A stretch of DNA of 35,914 nt from contig CAXBLG010000024.1 of NCBI GenBank assembly GCA_963976395.1, positions 1-35,914 on the forward strand, written 5' to 3'. A program made the position numbers and the translations under genes. The DNA is from UBA11612 sp963976395 (GTDB lineage: Bacteria; Pseudomonadota; Alphaproteobacteria; Rhodospirillales; Rhodospirillaceae). How positions within the stretch are numbered: position 1 is the first letter of the stretch; the number at the start of each line of letters is the position of its first letter. Under the pieces are notes generated by a model. The model saw only the letters and a list, made by a program, of their open reading frames with translations. It was not told the DNA's origin and did not search any database. This document shows positions 24,910 to 32,184 of this stretch, one piece after another.

Positions 24910-26154
24910 TTACTCGATGCTCACCTTTGTGCCGTCGTTCAATTGACTGAAGTCGCCGACCGCGACTTTATCGCCGGCCGCAAGGCCTGAAAGAATGGTT
25001 TGCCCGCTAGAATTACGGGCGCCCAGGCGCACGGTGCGCTGTTCTACTTGGTCACCCTGGACGACAAACACTACGCCGCTGTCGCCGGAGACCTGTACCG
25101 CCTCGACCGGTACGATGACGCCGGTGGCAACGGGCTTGGATGTATCGGCGTTTGCGGGGGCACTGTCCAAGAACGATACGCGCGCACCCATGTCCGGAAT
25201 GACGCGCTCGTCCTTTTCTTTGAAAGCGACACGGACCAGCACTGTTGCTTTTGCTCTGTCGGCGGTCGGGATGACGGCGATAATTTCGCCGGGAATGCGC
25301 CAGTCGGGATAGGCATTGAGTGTAATCGCGGCGCTTTGCCCGGAGTAAACACGGCTGATGAAATTCTCGCTGACGTCGACTTGCACTTCAAGCGAGTCCA
25401 TATCGACTACCGTGCATATACCAGTGCGTGTAAATCCGCCGCCGGCTGATACGGGCGATACCATTTCGCCGGGCTGGGCGGCCTTGACCGTCACGATGCC
25501 GGAAAACGGCGCGCGTATTGTCATATCGTCTAATATGCGCTGGGACACGGTCACGGCGGCCACGGCAACTTCAGCCGCCGCTTTCGCCACCGCAAGTCCG
25601 GTGCGGGCGGTATCGTAGTTTGTCTTAGAAGCTTCGAAGGTGTTGGCGCTGATGACCCCGTCCTTCAAAAGCTGCTCGTTGCGCGCATACAAGGGCCGGG
25701 CGTTGTCATAAGAGGCTTGGGCGGCGCTCACATTTGCGATGGCCTGTGATCGCTGCGCTTGGGCTTGATCGAATACCGCACGGGCATTGGAGGCATCAAG
25801 CCGAGCTATAATTTGCCCTTCCTCAACCGACTGTCCTTCTTCGATCAATACTTCCACGACCTTGCCGGTGACTTTGGAGGACACAGTTGCTTTGCGCCGG
25901 GCGACCACATATCCCGACGCGTCGAGCAAGGAAGCCCCGACCGATGAGCCGCCGCTGGAGGCACTGCGGGCTGTCGCAGTTTGAACGGGAACACCGTCCG
26001 ACCCGGTCGACACCGTGAAAAAGAGGATGAGCACCGCGATGAGGACCACGCCGGCGATGGCAAAAGGAACAACACGCGCGCGATTTACGCCGCCCTCAGG
26101 GGCGGCGTCCCGGTCGATCCGCAACTGGTTTAGTAACGACGACTTTTCTGTCAT
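24910..26154 (-). CDS. Periplasmic adaptor (MacA/HlyD-type membrane fusion protein)
   Basis: 414 residues from ATG 26154. A basic N-terminal tail precedes one span (FAIAGVVLIAVLILFFTVS). Next come a lipoyl-like half-motif (KVVEVLIEEGQSVEEGQII), a coiled-coil hairpin (about residues 125-195, Ala/Gln-rich), the second lipoyl half (RAPFSGIVTVKAAQPGEMVS), a beta-barrel domain and a membrane-proximal domain ending in QTILSGLAAGDKVAVGDFSQ. This is the RND/MacA adaptor architecture, bridging an inner-membrane permease to an outer-membrane partner. It heads the operon. No TolC-type gene is in the window. GTG 26208 is an alternative start, but GGAGGGGGG precedes ATG 26154. Confidence 0.92.
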   Translation of the reverse strand: MTEKSSLLNQLRIDRDAAPEGGVNRARVVPFAIAGVVLIAVLILFFTVSTGSDGVPVQTATARSASSGGSSVGASLLDASGYVVARRKATVSSKVTGKVVEVLIEEGQSVEEGQIIARLDASNARAVFDQAQAQRSQAIANVSAAQASYDNARPLYARNEQLLKDGVISANTFEASKTNYDTARTGLAVAKAAAEVAVAAVTVSQRILDDMTIRAPFSGIVTVKAAQPGEMVSPVSAGGGFTRTGICTVVDMDSLEVQVDVSENFISRVYSGQSAAITLNAYPDWRIPGEIIAVIPTADRAKATVLVRVAFKEKDERVIPDMGARVSFLDSAPANADTSKPVATGVIVPVEAVQVSGDSGVVFVVQGDQVEQRTVRLGARNSSGQTILSGLAAGDKVAVGDFSQLNDGTKVSIE

Positions 26155-26305
26155 TCCGTGAAGCCCCCCTCCACTGACAGATTGCGCGGTGTTCTCGGAT
26201 AGTACCACTCTACGTTGATATTCATATATGCGATTTTAATGCGCAGGCGGTAGTGCTGGACGGCGTGGACCGCTATAACTACCGGCGATTTATAAGGGTT
26301 TGTCT

Positions 26306-26869
26306 ATGCCAGTTCTTCCAATTGCCCGTATGGGTGCTGATGTGTTGAAACGCCGCGCCGAGGAGGTGACGGATTTTAAAGACCCCGCGCTGCCGGCTCT
26401 TGTCGACAACATGCTTGAAACCATGACGGCGGCGCACGGCGTGGGGCTTGCCGCCCCGCAAGTCTCTGTGCCCAAGCGCATTGTGATGTTTTATGTTCCC
26501 GCCGCGCGCAACAAGGGCGTGGACGTGCCCCTTACGGTGATGATCAACCCGGTCATTACGCCGTTAACGCAAGATCAGAATGAGGGCTGGGAAGCCTGCC
26601 TGTCTGTACCCGGTCTGACGGGCGAAGTGCCCCGGTACACGTCCATTAAGTACCGATATCAGGACTTAAATGGCGCGACGGTCGAGCGCGAGGCGGAAGA
26701 CTTTCACGCGCGTGTGGTGCAACATGAATGCGATCATCTCGATGGAATACTTTATCCCATGCGCATGAACGATATGGAGACACTCGCTTTTGTCGATGTG
26801 CTGGATGCCGAGGCACGGGCGAGGGGAGAGACGTTGGATCTCGATGAAGAAGGGATCATTCCGGAATGA
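26306..26869 (+). CDS. def: Peptide deformylase
   Basis: 187 residues with the three deformylase motifs: GVGLAAPQ (45-52), EACLS (96-100, metal ligand C98) and QHECDHLDG (139-147, ligands H140 and H144, catalytic E141). It removes the formyl group from nascent proteins. Motif 2 has Ala where most enzymes have Gly (EGCLS), while the metal ligand is intact. ATG 26306 is chosen because AAGGG lies 7 nt upstream; TTG 26300 is less likely. It overlaps the COQ9 gene by 4 bp and is divergent from the exporter operon. Confidence 0.95.
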   Translation: MPVLPIARMGADVLKRRAEEVTDFKDPALPALVDNMLETMTAAHGVGLAAPQVSVPKRIVMFYVPAARNKGVDVPLTVMINPVITPLTQDQNEGWEACLSVPGLTGEVPRYTSIKYRYQDLNGATVEREAEDFHARVVQHECDHLDGILYPMRMNDMETLAFVDVLDAEARARGETLDLDEEGIIPE

Positions 26870-27582
26870 GCGCAGCCAAAGCGACCGCTAAAGAAAAAGC
26901 CGCCGGATTAGCTTTGGATAAAGCCCGGCAGGAAAAAGCCGCGCAACGCGACGCATTGATCATGGCCGTACTGCCGCATATTCCTTTCGATGGCTGGAGC
27001 GACAAGGCGCTGGCCGCGGCTGCGGAAAATACCGGGGTCGGCGCAGGTGCCGTTCGGCGATTTTTTCCGGGCGGCGTTAAAGACGCCATTGCCCATTTCA
27101 TCGACCTTGCCGACCGGCGGATGCTGGAAGATCTCGCCGCCCATGATCTTCCGTCCATGAAGGTGCGCGAGCGTGTGTCCATCGCCGTGCGCCTGCGGCT
27201 TGAACGTTGGACGCCATATCGTGAAGCCGTGCGGCGAGCCCTTGTGTTGGCCCCCCTGCCGTCGTTTGCGGGCGGAACCATGCGGGGCTGGTACAAAACA
27301 GTCGATGCCATCTGGCGCGCGGCGGGCGATAAATCCACCGACTTTAATTTTTACACCAAGCGCGGCCTTCTTGCGGCGGTTTACGGCGCAACCCTGCTGT
27401 ACTGGCTGGATGATAAATCCGAGGATTGCGCGGCCACCTGGACATTCCTGGACCGAAGGATTGCAGACGTGATGAAGGTGCCTCAGATCAAAAGCCGCAT
27501 CACTGAACGTCTTAAAAACCTGCCCAGTCCACGTGGTGTTTTTGAAAGGTTCGCTCAGCGCCGCACGCCGGGCTTTCGGTGA
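26866..27582 (+). CDS. COQ9-family ubiquinone biosynthesis protein
   Basis: 238 residues. After a Lys/Ala-rich N-terminal tail comes a TetR-like helical domain (ALIMAVLPHIPFDGWSDKAL, then AVRRFFPGG). It is followed by the COQ9 C-terminal domain with SIAVRLRLERWTPYREAVRR, DFNFYTKRGLLAAVYGATLL and a WTFLDRRIADVMKV helix. COQ9 binds lipid and assists Coq7 hydroxylase in ubiquinone synthesis; it is found in mitochondria and alphaproteobacteria, which helps to place this organism. Its ATG overlaps the def stop, so the two are translationally coupled. Confidence 0.92.
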   Translation: MSAAKATAKEKAAGLALDKARQEKAAQRDALIMAVLPHIPFDGWSDKALAAAAENTGVGAGAVRRFFPGGVKDAIAHFIDLADRRMLEDLAAHDLPSMKVRERVSIAVRLRLERWTPYREAVRRALVLAPLPSFAGGTMRGWYKTVDAIWRAAGDKSTDFNFYTKRGLLAAVYGATLLYWLDDKSEDCAATWTFLDRRIADVMKVPQIKSRITERLKNLPSPRGVFERFAQRRTPGFR

Positions 27583-27593
27583 TCGGCCGTTAA

Positions 27594-28289
27594 ATGATTG
27601 ATCTGCATTACTGGCCCACACCCAACGGCCATAAAATCACGATGTTTATGGAAGAGGTGGGGGTGCCGTACCGAATTGTTCCGGTGAACATCGGCGCCGG
27701 CGAGCAGTTCAAACCCGACTTTCTGCGCATCGCGCCCAATAACCGGATGCCGGCCATCGTCGATACGGAACCCGCCGACGGGGGTGCGCCTCTATCTGTT
27801 TTTGAGTCTGGTGCGATTTTGCAATATCTCGCCGAAAAGACCGGACAGTTCATACCACCCGAAGGGCGCGGACGAACCGAAGCTATGCAATGGCTGTTTT
27901 GGCAAATGGGCGGACTTGGACCGATGGCGGGTCAAAATCACCACTTCGTGCAATACGCCCCTGAACGCATTCCTTATGCCATGGACCGCTATATCGGCGA
28001 GACAAACCGTCTGTACGGTGTATTGAACAAGCGTCTTGAGGGGCGCGACTTCATCATGGACGACTACACGATTGCCGATATGGCCTGTTATCCCTGGGTC
28101 GTGCCGCACGAGCGCCAGAAGCAGGACATCAACGCGTTTCCTAATCTCAAACGCTGGTTCGATGCCATCGCAAGCCGTCCTGCAACGGTGAGGGCCTATG
28201 AGAAGGGCAAGGAAATCAGCGAGGCCGCTGTGGTGACGGATGAGTCCCGCAAAATCCTTTTTGGTCAAACCTCCAAGCCAGCGCGTTAA
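27594..28289 (+). CDS. Glutathione S-transferase family protein, Nu-class-like (YfcG/YghU type)
   Basis: 231 residues with a thioredoxin-like N-terminal domain and a helical C-terminal domain. The N-terminal phrase WPTPNGHKITMFMEEVGVPY has the T-P-N-G-x-K motif of Nu-class enzymes. NNRMPAIVD carries the cis-Pro and SVFESGAILQYLAEKTGQF the gamma-Glu-binding E-S pair. WQMGGLGPMAGQNHHF is also characteristic of the YfcG/YghU group, whose members reduce disulfides with glutathione. It begins 11 bp after COQ9 and probably belongs to the same transcript. It converges with the first CoA-transferase, whose stop is 3 bp away. Confidence 0.92.
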   Translation: MIDLHYWPTPNGHKITMFMEEVGVPYRIVPVNIGAGEQFKPDFLRIAPNNRMPAIVDTEPADGGAPLSVFESGAILQYLAEKTGQFIPPEGRGRTEAMQWLFWQMGGLGPMAGQNHHFVQYAPERIPYAMDRYIGETNRLYGVLNKRLEGRDFIMDDYTIADMACYPWVVPHERQKQDINAFPNLKRWFDAIASRPATVRAYEKGKEISEAAVVTDESRKILFGQTSKPAR

Positions 28290-28292
28290 TTC

Positions 28293-29492
28293 TTACGCTT
28301 TTTGAGATGTCGTTCCGTCCGCCAGCAGGCTGTCGATGTCCTGACGGGTGAGGCCTGCTTCTTGTAGAACTTCGACGCTGTGTTCCCCCAAATTAGGGGG
28401 GTGGCGCCGGATTTCAGCTGGAGTTTTGGAATAGCGGATCGGAAACGAAGGCATACGCACACGGCCTTCCGTCGGATGCTCGCTTATTTGCCAGAAGCCG
28501 ACAGCATCCAGGTGCGGATCGGTGATTAAATCTTCAAGATTGCTGAGGGTGGTGATGGGCACGCTCGTGTCTTTGAACATATCCATCCAGTGCTGGGTGG
28601 TGTGCGTGGCGAGCACTTTAGCCGTTTCGCCGTAGGTGGCGTCGGCGTTCTTGACCCGTGCGGCGGCGGTCGCAAATCTTGGGTCGGTCAATAAGTCGGC
28701 TCGGCCAGTCCGGGTGCAGAAGATTTTCCAGTGTGGGTCAAGCGAGGTGAGGATCGCTACATAGCCATCCTTGGTGCGCATAGGCTGTCGCTTCGGACTG
28801 ATCAGCGGCGCATAGCCGGGGCCGGATAGCGGCGGCTCAAAGCCCATGCCCCACAAGTGTTCCGCCATTACATAGTTGACCATTGTTTCCATCATCGGCA
28901 CCTCGATGTCTTGGCCTCGTCCCGTACGGGACCGGTGGATCAATGCGCCAAGCACGGCATAAGCAACGGTGATGGAATTGATTTTGTCGGCAAGGGCGGT
29001 CGGGACGCTGCGCGGCACGCCGTTGGCCCGTCCGTTGAGATCGGCAATGCCGCCGGAGGCTTGTATGGCTTCGTCCAGGGCGCCGCGTTCGCCGTAAGGG
29101 CCGTTCTTGCTGTAGCCGTAGGCGCCGCAGTAGATGATGTGCGGATTGACCGCTTTAAAATCGGCGTAATCAAGGCCGAGATTAGTCATCACCTGCGGCC
29201 GATTGTTGTGAACGACCACGTCACTGGTCTCGGCTAATTTCAACACAACACCGCGCGCTGATTTCTTTTTTAAATCAAGTACAAGACTCCGTTTGTTGCG
29301 ATTGCACGCGAGGAACAGCGAGGCCATATCCGGCGAATGCGCCACGGCCCCTAAAGTGCGCATCTTGTCGCCGGTCGGCGGTTCGATCTTGATCACCTCG
29401 GCGCCCATGTCGGCTAGGATCTGGCAGGCGTAGGGCCCTAAAATCACATGGGCCAGTTCGAGGATGCGGACGCCTTGCAACGGACCGGGCAT
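28293..29492 (-). CDS. CaiB/BaiF-family (class III) CoA-transferase, copy 1
   Basis: 399 residues, the usual length for the family. N-terminus MPGPLQGVRILELAHVILGP, Rossmann-like DMGAEVIKIEPPTGDKMR, CNRNKRSLVLDLKKK, HNNRPQ at about 95-100, and the catalytic aspartate D140 in GALDEAIQA. Members move CoA between acyl-CoA and a free acid through an aspartyl-CoA thioester and work as interlocked dimers. The start codon comes 1 bp after the stop of copy 2 upstream, so translation is probably coupled. Donor and acceptor are not predictable. Confidence 0.93.
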   Translation of the reverse strand: MPGPLQGVRILELAHVILGPYACQILADMGAEVIKIEPPTGDKMRTLGAVAHSPDMASLFLACNRNKRSLVLDLKKKSARGVVLKLAETSDVVVHNNRPQVMTNLGLDYADFKAVNPHIIYCGAYGYSKNGPYGERGALDEAIQASGGIADLNGRANGVPRSVPTALADKINSITVAYAVLGALIHRSRTGRGQDIEVPMMETMVNYVMAEHLWGMGFEPPLSGPGYAPLISPKRQPMRTKDGYVAILTSLDPHWKIFCTRTGRADLLTDPRFATAAARVKNADATYGETAKVLATHTTQHWMDMFKDTSVPITTLSNLEDLITDPHLDAVGFWQISEHPTEGRVRMPSFPIRYSKTPAEIRRHPPNLGEHSVEVLQEAGLTRQDIDSLLADGTTSQKA

Positions 29493-29493
29493 G

Positions 29494-30720
29494 TCAGGCC
29501 ACCTCAGTTGATGTGTTTACCGCCGGATCTGCGGCTGTGGTGCCATCGGCCAGCATGGCCGCAATCTCGGCGTCGCTGTATCCGGCTTCGCGCAGAATCT
29601 CGGTGCTGTGCTCACCAAGGCGTGGGGCGGGGCGGCGAACTTCGGCGGGGCTATCCGAATAATTGACCGGAAAACTTGGCCAGCGCAATTTACCCTCGGT
29701 CGGATGGTCGATGGACTTCCAGAATCCGACGGCTTTGAGGTGCGGATCCTCCGCCAAATCCTCCAAGGTATTCACAATCGTGTAGGGCATGCTGGTGCCC
29801 TTGAAGAGGGTTTCCCATTCAGCGGTTGTTTTGGTGGCCATGATCTTGGCTGTTTCCGCATACACGTCATCGATGTGGCGGATGCGTTCTGCGAGGTTCT
29901 TGAACCTGGGGTCGGCCAGCAGGTCCGGCCGCTCCACCATTTTGCAGAAATTACCCCAGGCCGGATCAAGGTAGGTAAGAATGGCGATAAAGCCGTCCTT
30001 GGTTGCGGCGGGACGCCGGCCTGCGCTCAGCGAGCCCTTGTATCCCATTGGTCCTTGCGGCGGCTCGAAACTCTGGCCCCACAGATGCTCGACCATCAAC
30101 AAACCGACCATGGTCTCCATCATCGGCACCTCAACCTCTTGGCCCTCGCCGGTTTGCGCGCGGTGGTAAAGGGCGCTGAGAACACCGCACGTCAGCATGA
30201 GGGCGGTGGTCTTGTCGCAAACCACAGTGGGCGTGAACCGAGGTTCCCCGAAAATGCGTTCGTTCAGAGCGGTCAGACCGCAGGCCGCCTGCATGGAATC
30301 ATCGACCGCGCCGCGCTCGGCATAGGGTCCGGTTTGTCCATATCCGCAGGCATAGGCATATACCAGGCTCGGGTTCACGACGCTGACAGAAGGGTAGTCG
30401 AGGCCCAATCGAGCCATCGCTTGTGGCCGCAGATTGTGGACCAGAACGTCTGCAGACTCGGCTAATTTCAAAAATGAAGTGATGCCATTATTTGATTTTA
30501 AATCAATGACAACCGAGCGCTTGTTACGGTTAAGCCCGAGAAAGAGGGCGCCCATATTTTCGGTGGATTTGTGTGGGCCCAGACTCCGAACCCGGTCACC
30601 TTCAAGCGGCTCCACTTTGATCACGTCGGCGCCCATGTCCGCAAGAATCTGGCAGGTCCACGGACCCAGCAAAACGTTGGCAAGTTCAATAACGCGGATG
30701 CCGTGCAGCGGACCGGGCAT
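29494..30720 (-). CDS. CaiB/BaiF-family (class III) CoA-transferase, copy 2
   Basis: 408 residues. N-terminus MPGPLHGIRVIELANVLLGP, DMGADVIKVEPLEGDRVRSL, LNRNKRSVVIDLK, HNLRPQ, catalytic D140 in GAVDDSMQA, and HPTEGKLRWPSFPVNYSDSP near the end. ATG 30720 is taken because it gives the family N-terminus and has GGGGGGAG 10 nt upstream; the frame extends to 30783 without support. It is clearly paralogous to the copies ending at 28293 and 32185, and coupled to copy 1. The gap 30721-30902 separating it from the hydrolase holds nothing recognisable. Confidence 0.93.
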   Translation of the reverse strand: MPGPLHGIRVIELANVLLGPWTCQILADMGADVIKVEPLEGDRVRSLGPHKSTENMGALFLGLNRNKRSVVIDLKSNNGITSFLKLAESADVLVHNLRPQAMARLGLDYPSVSVVNPSLVYAYACGYGQTGPYAERGAVDDSMQAACGLTALNERIFGEPRFTPTVVCDKTTALMLTCGVLSALYHRAQTGEGQEVEVPMMETMVGLLMVEHLWGQSFEPPQGPMGYKGSLSAGRRPAATKDGFIAILTYLDPAWGNFCKMVERPDLLADPRFKNLAERIRHIDDVYAETAKIMATKTTAEWETLFKGTSMPYTIVNTLEDLAEDPHLKAVGFWKSIDHPTEGKLRWPSFPVNYSDSPAEVRRPAPRLGEHSTEILREAGYSDAEIAAMLADGTTAADPAVNTSTEVA

Positions 30721-30902
30721 GGCCGTCTTTCTCCCCCCTGAAGATACAACTTCGACAGTAGTCAACAGCGCTCGGCGGCACAATCCGCGTTACTGGCGGG
30801 TGATGTGGACTGTGGAGCCGATAACCTTCATTCAACCACTCAGTTGATATGTGCGGAATAAATAGCGCAAATCATGCGTGCTATGCCGCCAAGGTAGGCT
30901 GT

Positions 30903-31943
30903 TCAATTGTTCGAAGACGGCTCCAAGGCGCGAATAATCTCGCTCATCAGCCCGTGGAGTTCGGCGCGGTATCCGGTTCTTCCGGCGGGACGACTATCAT
31001 CGGATGTCATGACGCAGGTGAGGCCAAGGGACGGCACGATGTAAAGCATTTGCCCGCCGTACCCCCAGGCGTAGCGCACATCGTGTCCTCCGATTTCACG
31101 CAAAAACCAGCCATGCCCATAGCCATCTCCGGTGAAGCGCGAGTGAGTGCGCAGACGCCAGGACTGCTCGATCCAGCCGCGCGGAATGAGTTGCCGTCCA
31201 TCCGCCGCTCGTCCGCCGTTCCGGTAGAGTTCGCCGAAGGCCAAGAGTGATTTCGCGCTCATCGCCATCTGATTGCCACCCAGATAGATTCCTTGCGGGT
31301 CGCGATGCCAGCCGGCAATGGCAAAGTTCTTGGCTGGTCCTAACCACTCGCGGGCGAGATCCAAGGTCGAACGCCCAGCCTCCTGGGTCAGAATCGCCGA
31401 AAGTAGGTGGGTGGAGCCTGTGGAATAGAGCATATCTCCCCCCGGATCGTCGGCGAACGGCTGCGCCAGAGCTGCGCGCACCCAGTTGCGGCTGTTCACC
31501 CAACGGCCGTAGTTGCGGCCCGACGTGCGCGTTAGACCGGCCTGCATCGAAAGCAAGTGGCCGATGGTTATGTCCTCTATGCGCGGATCGGGATCGGGCG
31601 GCAGGTCTTCCCGGAGCAGGGGCGCGATATTTTGATCCACCCCCTGCAAAATACCTTTGTCGATGGCGATGCCGACAAGCGCCGAGATGATCGTTTTGGA
31701 CGCCGACTTGATATTTGTAGGTGCGGTAACGGAATGACCGCGATAGCCGCGCTCGGCGAGGATCTCGCCGTGCTGCGCTATGACCACGGTTTTAAGCGGC
31801 CCAAGGTTGGTCGCATGGTCGAGAATTTGGGAAAGGGCCGGGGTATGGATCCCGGAGCCAGGCTTTAGGGCGCCTTGCTGAGCAAAGGCGGTAGGCGCCA
31901 ATGAAAGCAGGATAGCGCAAACAAGTGCCGAAAATCTATTCAT
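30903..31943 (-). CDS. Serine hydrolase, class C beta-lactamase fold, secreted
   Basis: 346 residues. The signal peptide is RFSALVCAILLSLAPTAFA, cleaved about residue 21. The nucleophile motif S-x-x-K is S80-A-S-K83 in NIKSASKTIISALVG. The second motif position reads Y173-S-T (in DMLYSTGSTHLL) rather than the usual YxN. A late GYGHGWFLREIGG and WGYGGQMLYIVP occupy the KTG-like region. Such proteins are esterases, peptidases or amide hydrolases; true beta-lactamase activity is not implied. No clear ribosome site precedes ATG 31943. It sits between two CoA-transferase genes on the same strand, but a pathway link is only suggested by position. Confidence 0.82.
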   Translation of the reverse strand: MNRFSALVCAILLSLAPTAFAQQGALKPGSGIHTPALSQILDHATNLGPLKTVVIAQHGEILAERGYRGHSVTAPTNIKSASKTIISALVGIAIDKGILQGVDQNIAPLLREDLPPDPDPRIEDITIGHLLSMQAGLTRTSGRNYGRWVNSRNWVRAALAQPFADDPGGDMLYSTGSTHLLSAILTQEAGRSTLDLAREWLGPAKNFAIAGWHRDPQGIYLGGNQMAMSAKSLLAFGELYRNGGRAADGRQLIPRGWIEQSWRLRTHSRFTGDGYGHGWFLREIGGHDVRYAWGYGGQMLYIVPSLGLTCVMTSDDSRPAGRTGYRAELHGLMSEIIRALEPSSNN

Positions 31944-32000
31944 GGTGATGGATGGAGATGATGCATGACCGTTGTCAGCGTAATTTGGCTCAAGCCTCGG

Positions 32001-32166
32001 GGCAAGGCGTCTAAGCTGCTGATATAGTGCAATTCATTAAGCAGCTTCCGCCTTTGCCTCAAAAACGTTCGGTCGAATAAATGCCGTGCCTTATGTGCGT
32101 TTCCAAAATGTAGCCGATCTTCAGAGGAACAAATTCAGAAGGGCGAGGGGTCTGTTTCTCGCCCTT
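32001..32166 (+). ncRNA. Candidate small RNA: long hairpin followed by intrinsic terminator
   Basis: The gene-free segment 31944-32184 contains an imperfect long hairpin at 32001-32058. GGCAA-GGCG pairs with CGCC-T-TTGCC and, inside it, AAGCTGCT pairs with AGCAGCTT around a 19-nt loop. About 80 nt later comes a strong plus-strand terminator hairpin. No plus-strand protein gene lies between, so a plus-strand non-coding transcript is the simplest explanation for the orientation. No convincing promoter was found. The hairpin could instead be an operator or leader of the minus-strand hydrolase gene. I do not recognise the RNA family. Confidence 0.3.
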
Positions 32167-32169
32167 TTT
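32139..32169 (+). terminator. Intrinsic terminator, best read on the plus strand
   Basis: AAGGGCGAG pairs perfectly with CTCGCCCTT around a 10-nt loop and runs into TTTTT on the plus strand. It also lies 16 nt after the minus-strand CoA-transferase stop, where the T-tract is interrupted (CTTCTGAATTT), so it may serve that gene too. Confidence 0.65.
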
Positions 32170-32184
32170 AAAGCCTACGGGCCG

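Noticed and set aside
17179..26154. Classical MacAB drug exporter or LolCDE lipoprotein releaser
   Set aside because: MacB has a fused ATPase and LolCDE has no adaptor. Here the ATPase is separate, an adaptor is present and there are six permeases, so neither name is justified.
26908..27621. Long minus-strand frame opposite COQ9
   Set aside because: COQ9 has clear family features and is coupled to def; the antisense frame has none.
30903..31943. Beta-lactamase resistance gene
   Set aside because: The fold and S-x-x-K match, but the YxN position reads YST and such proteins are mostly esterases or peptidases, so a resistance role is unsupported.
31944..32184. 6S RNA gene
   Set aside because: The hairpin and terminator fit a small RNA in general, but I could not recognise the closing stem and central bubble of 6S RNA and cannot run a covariance model.
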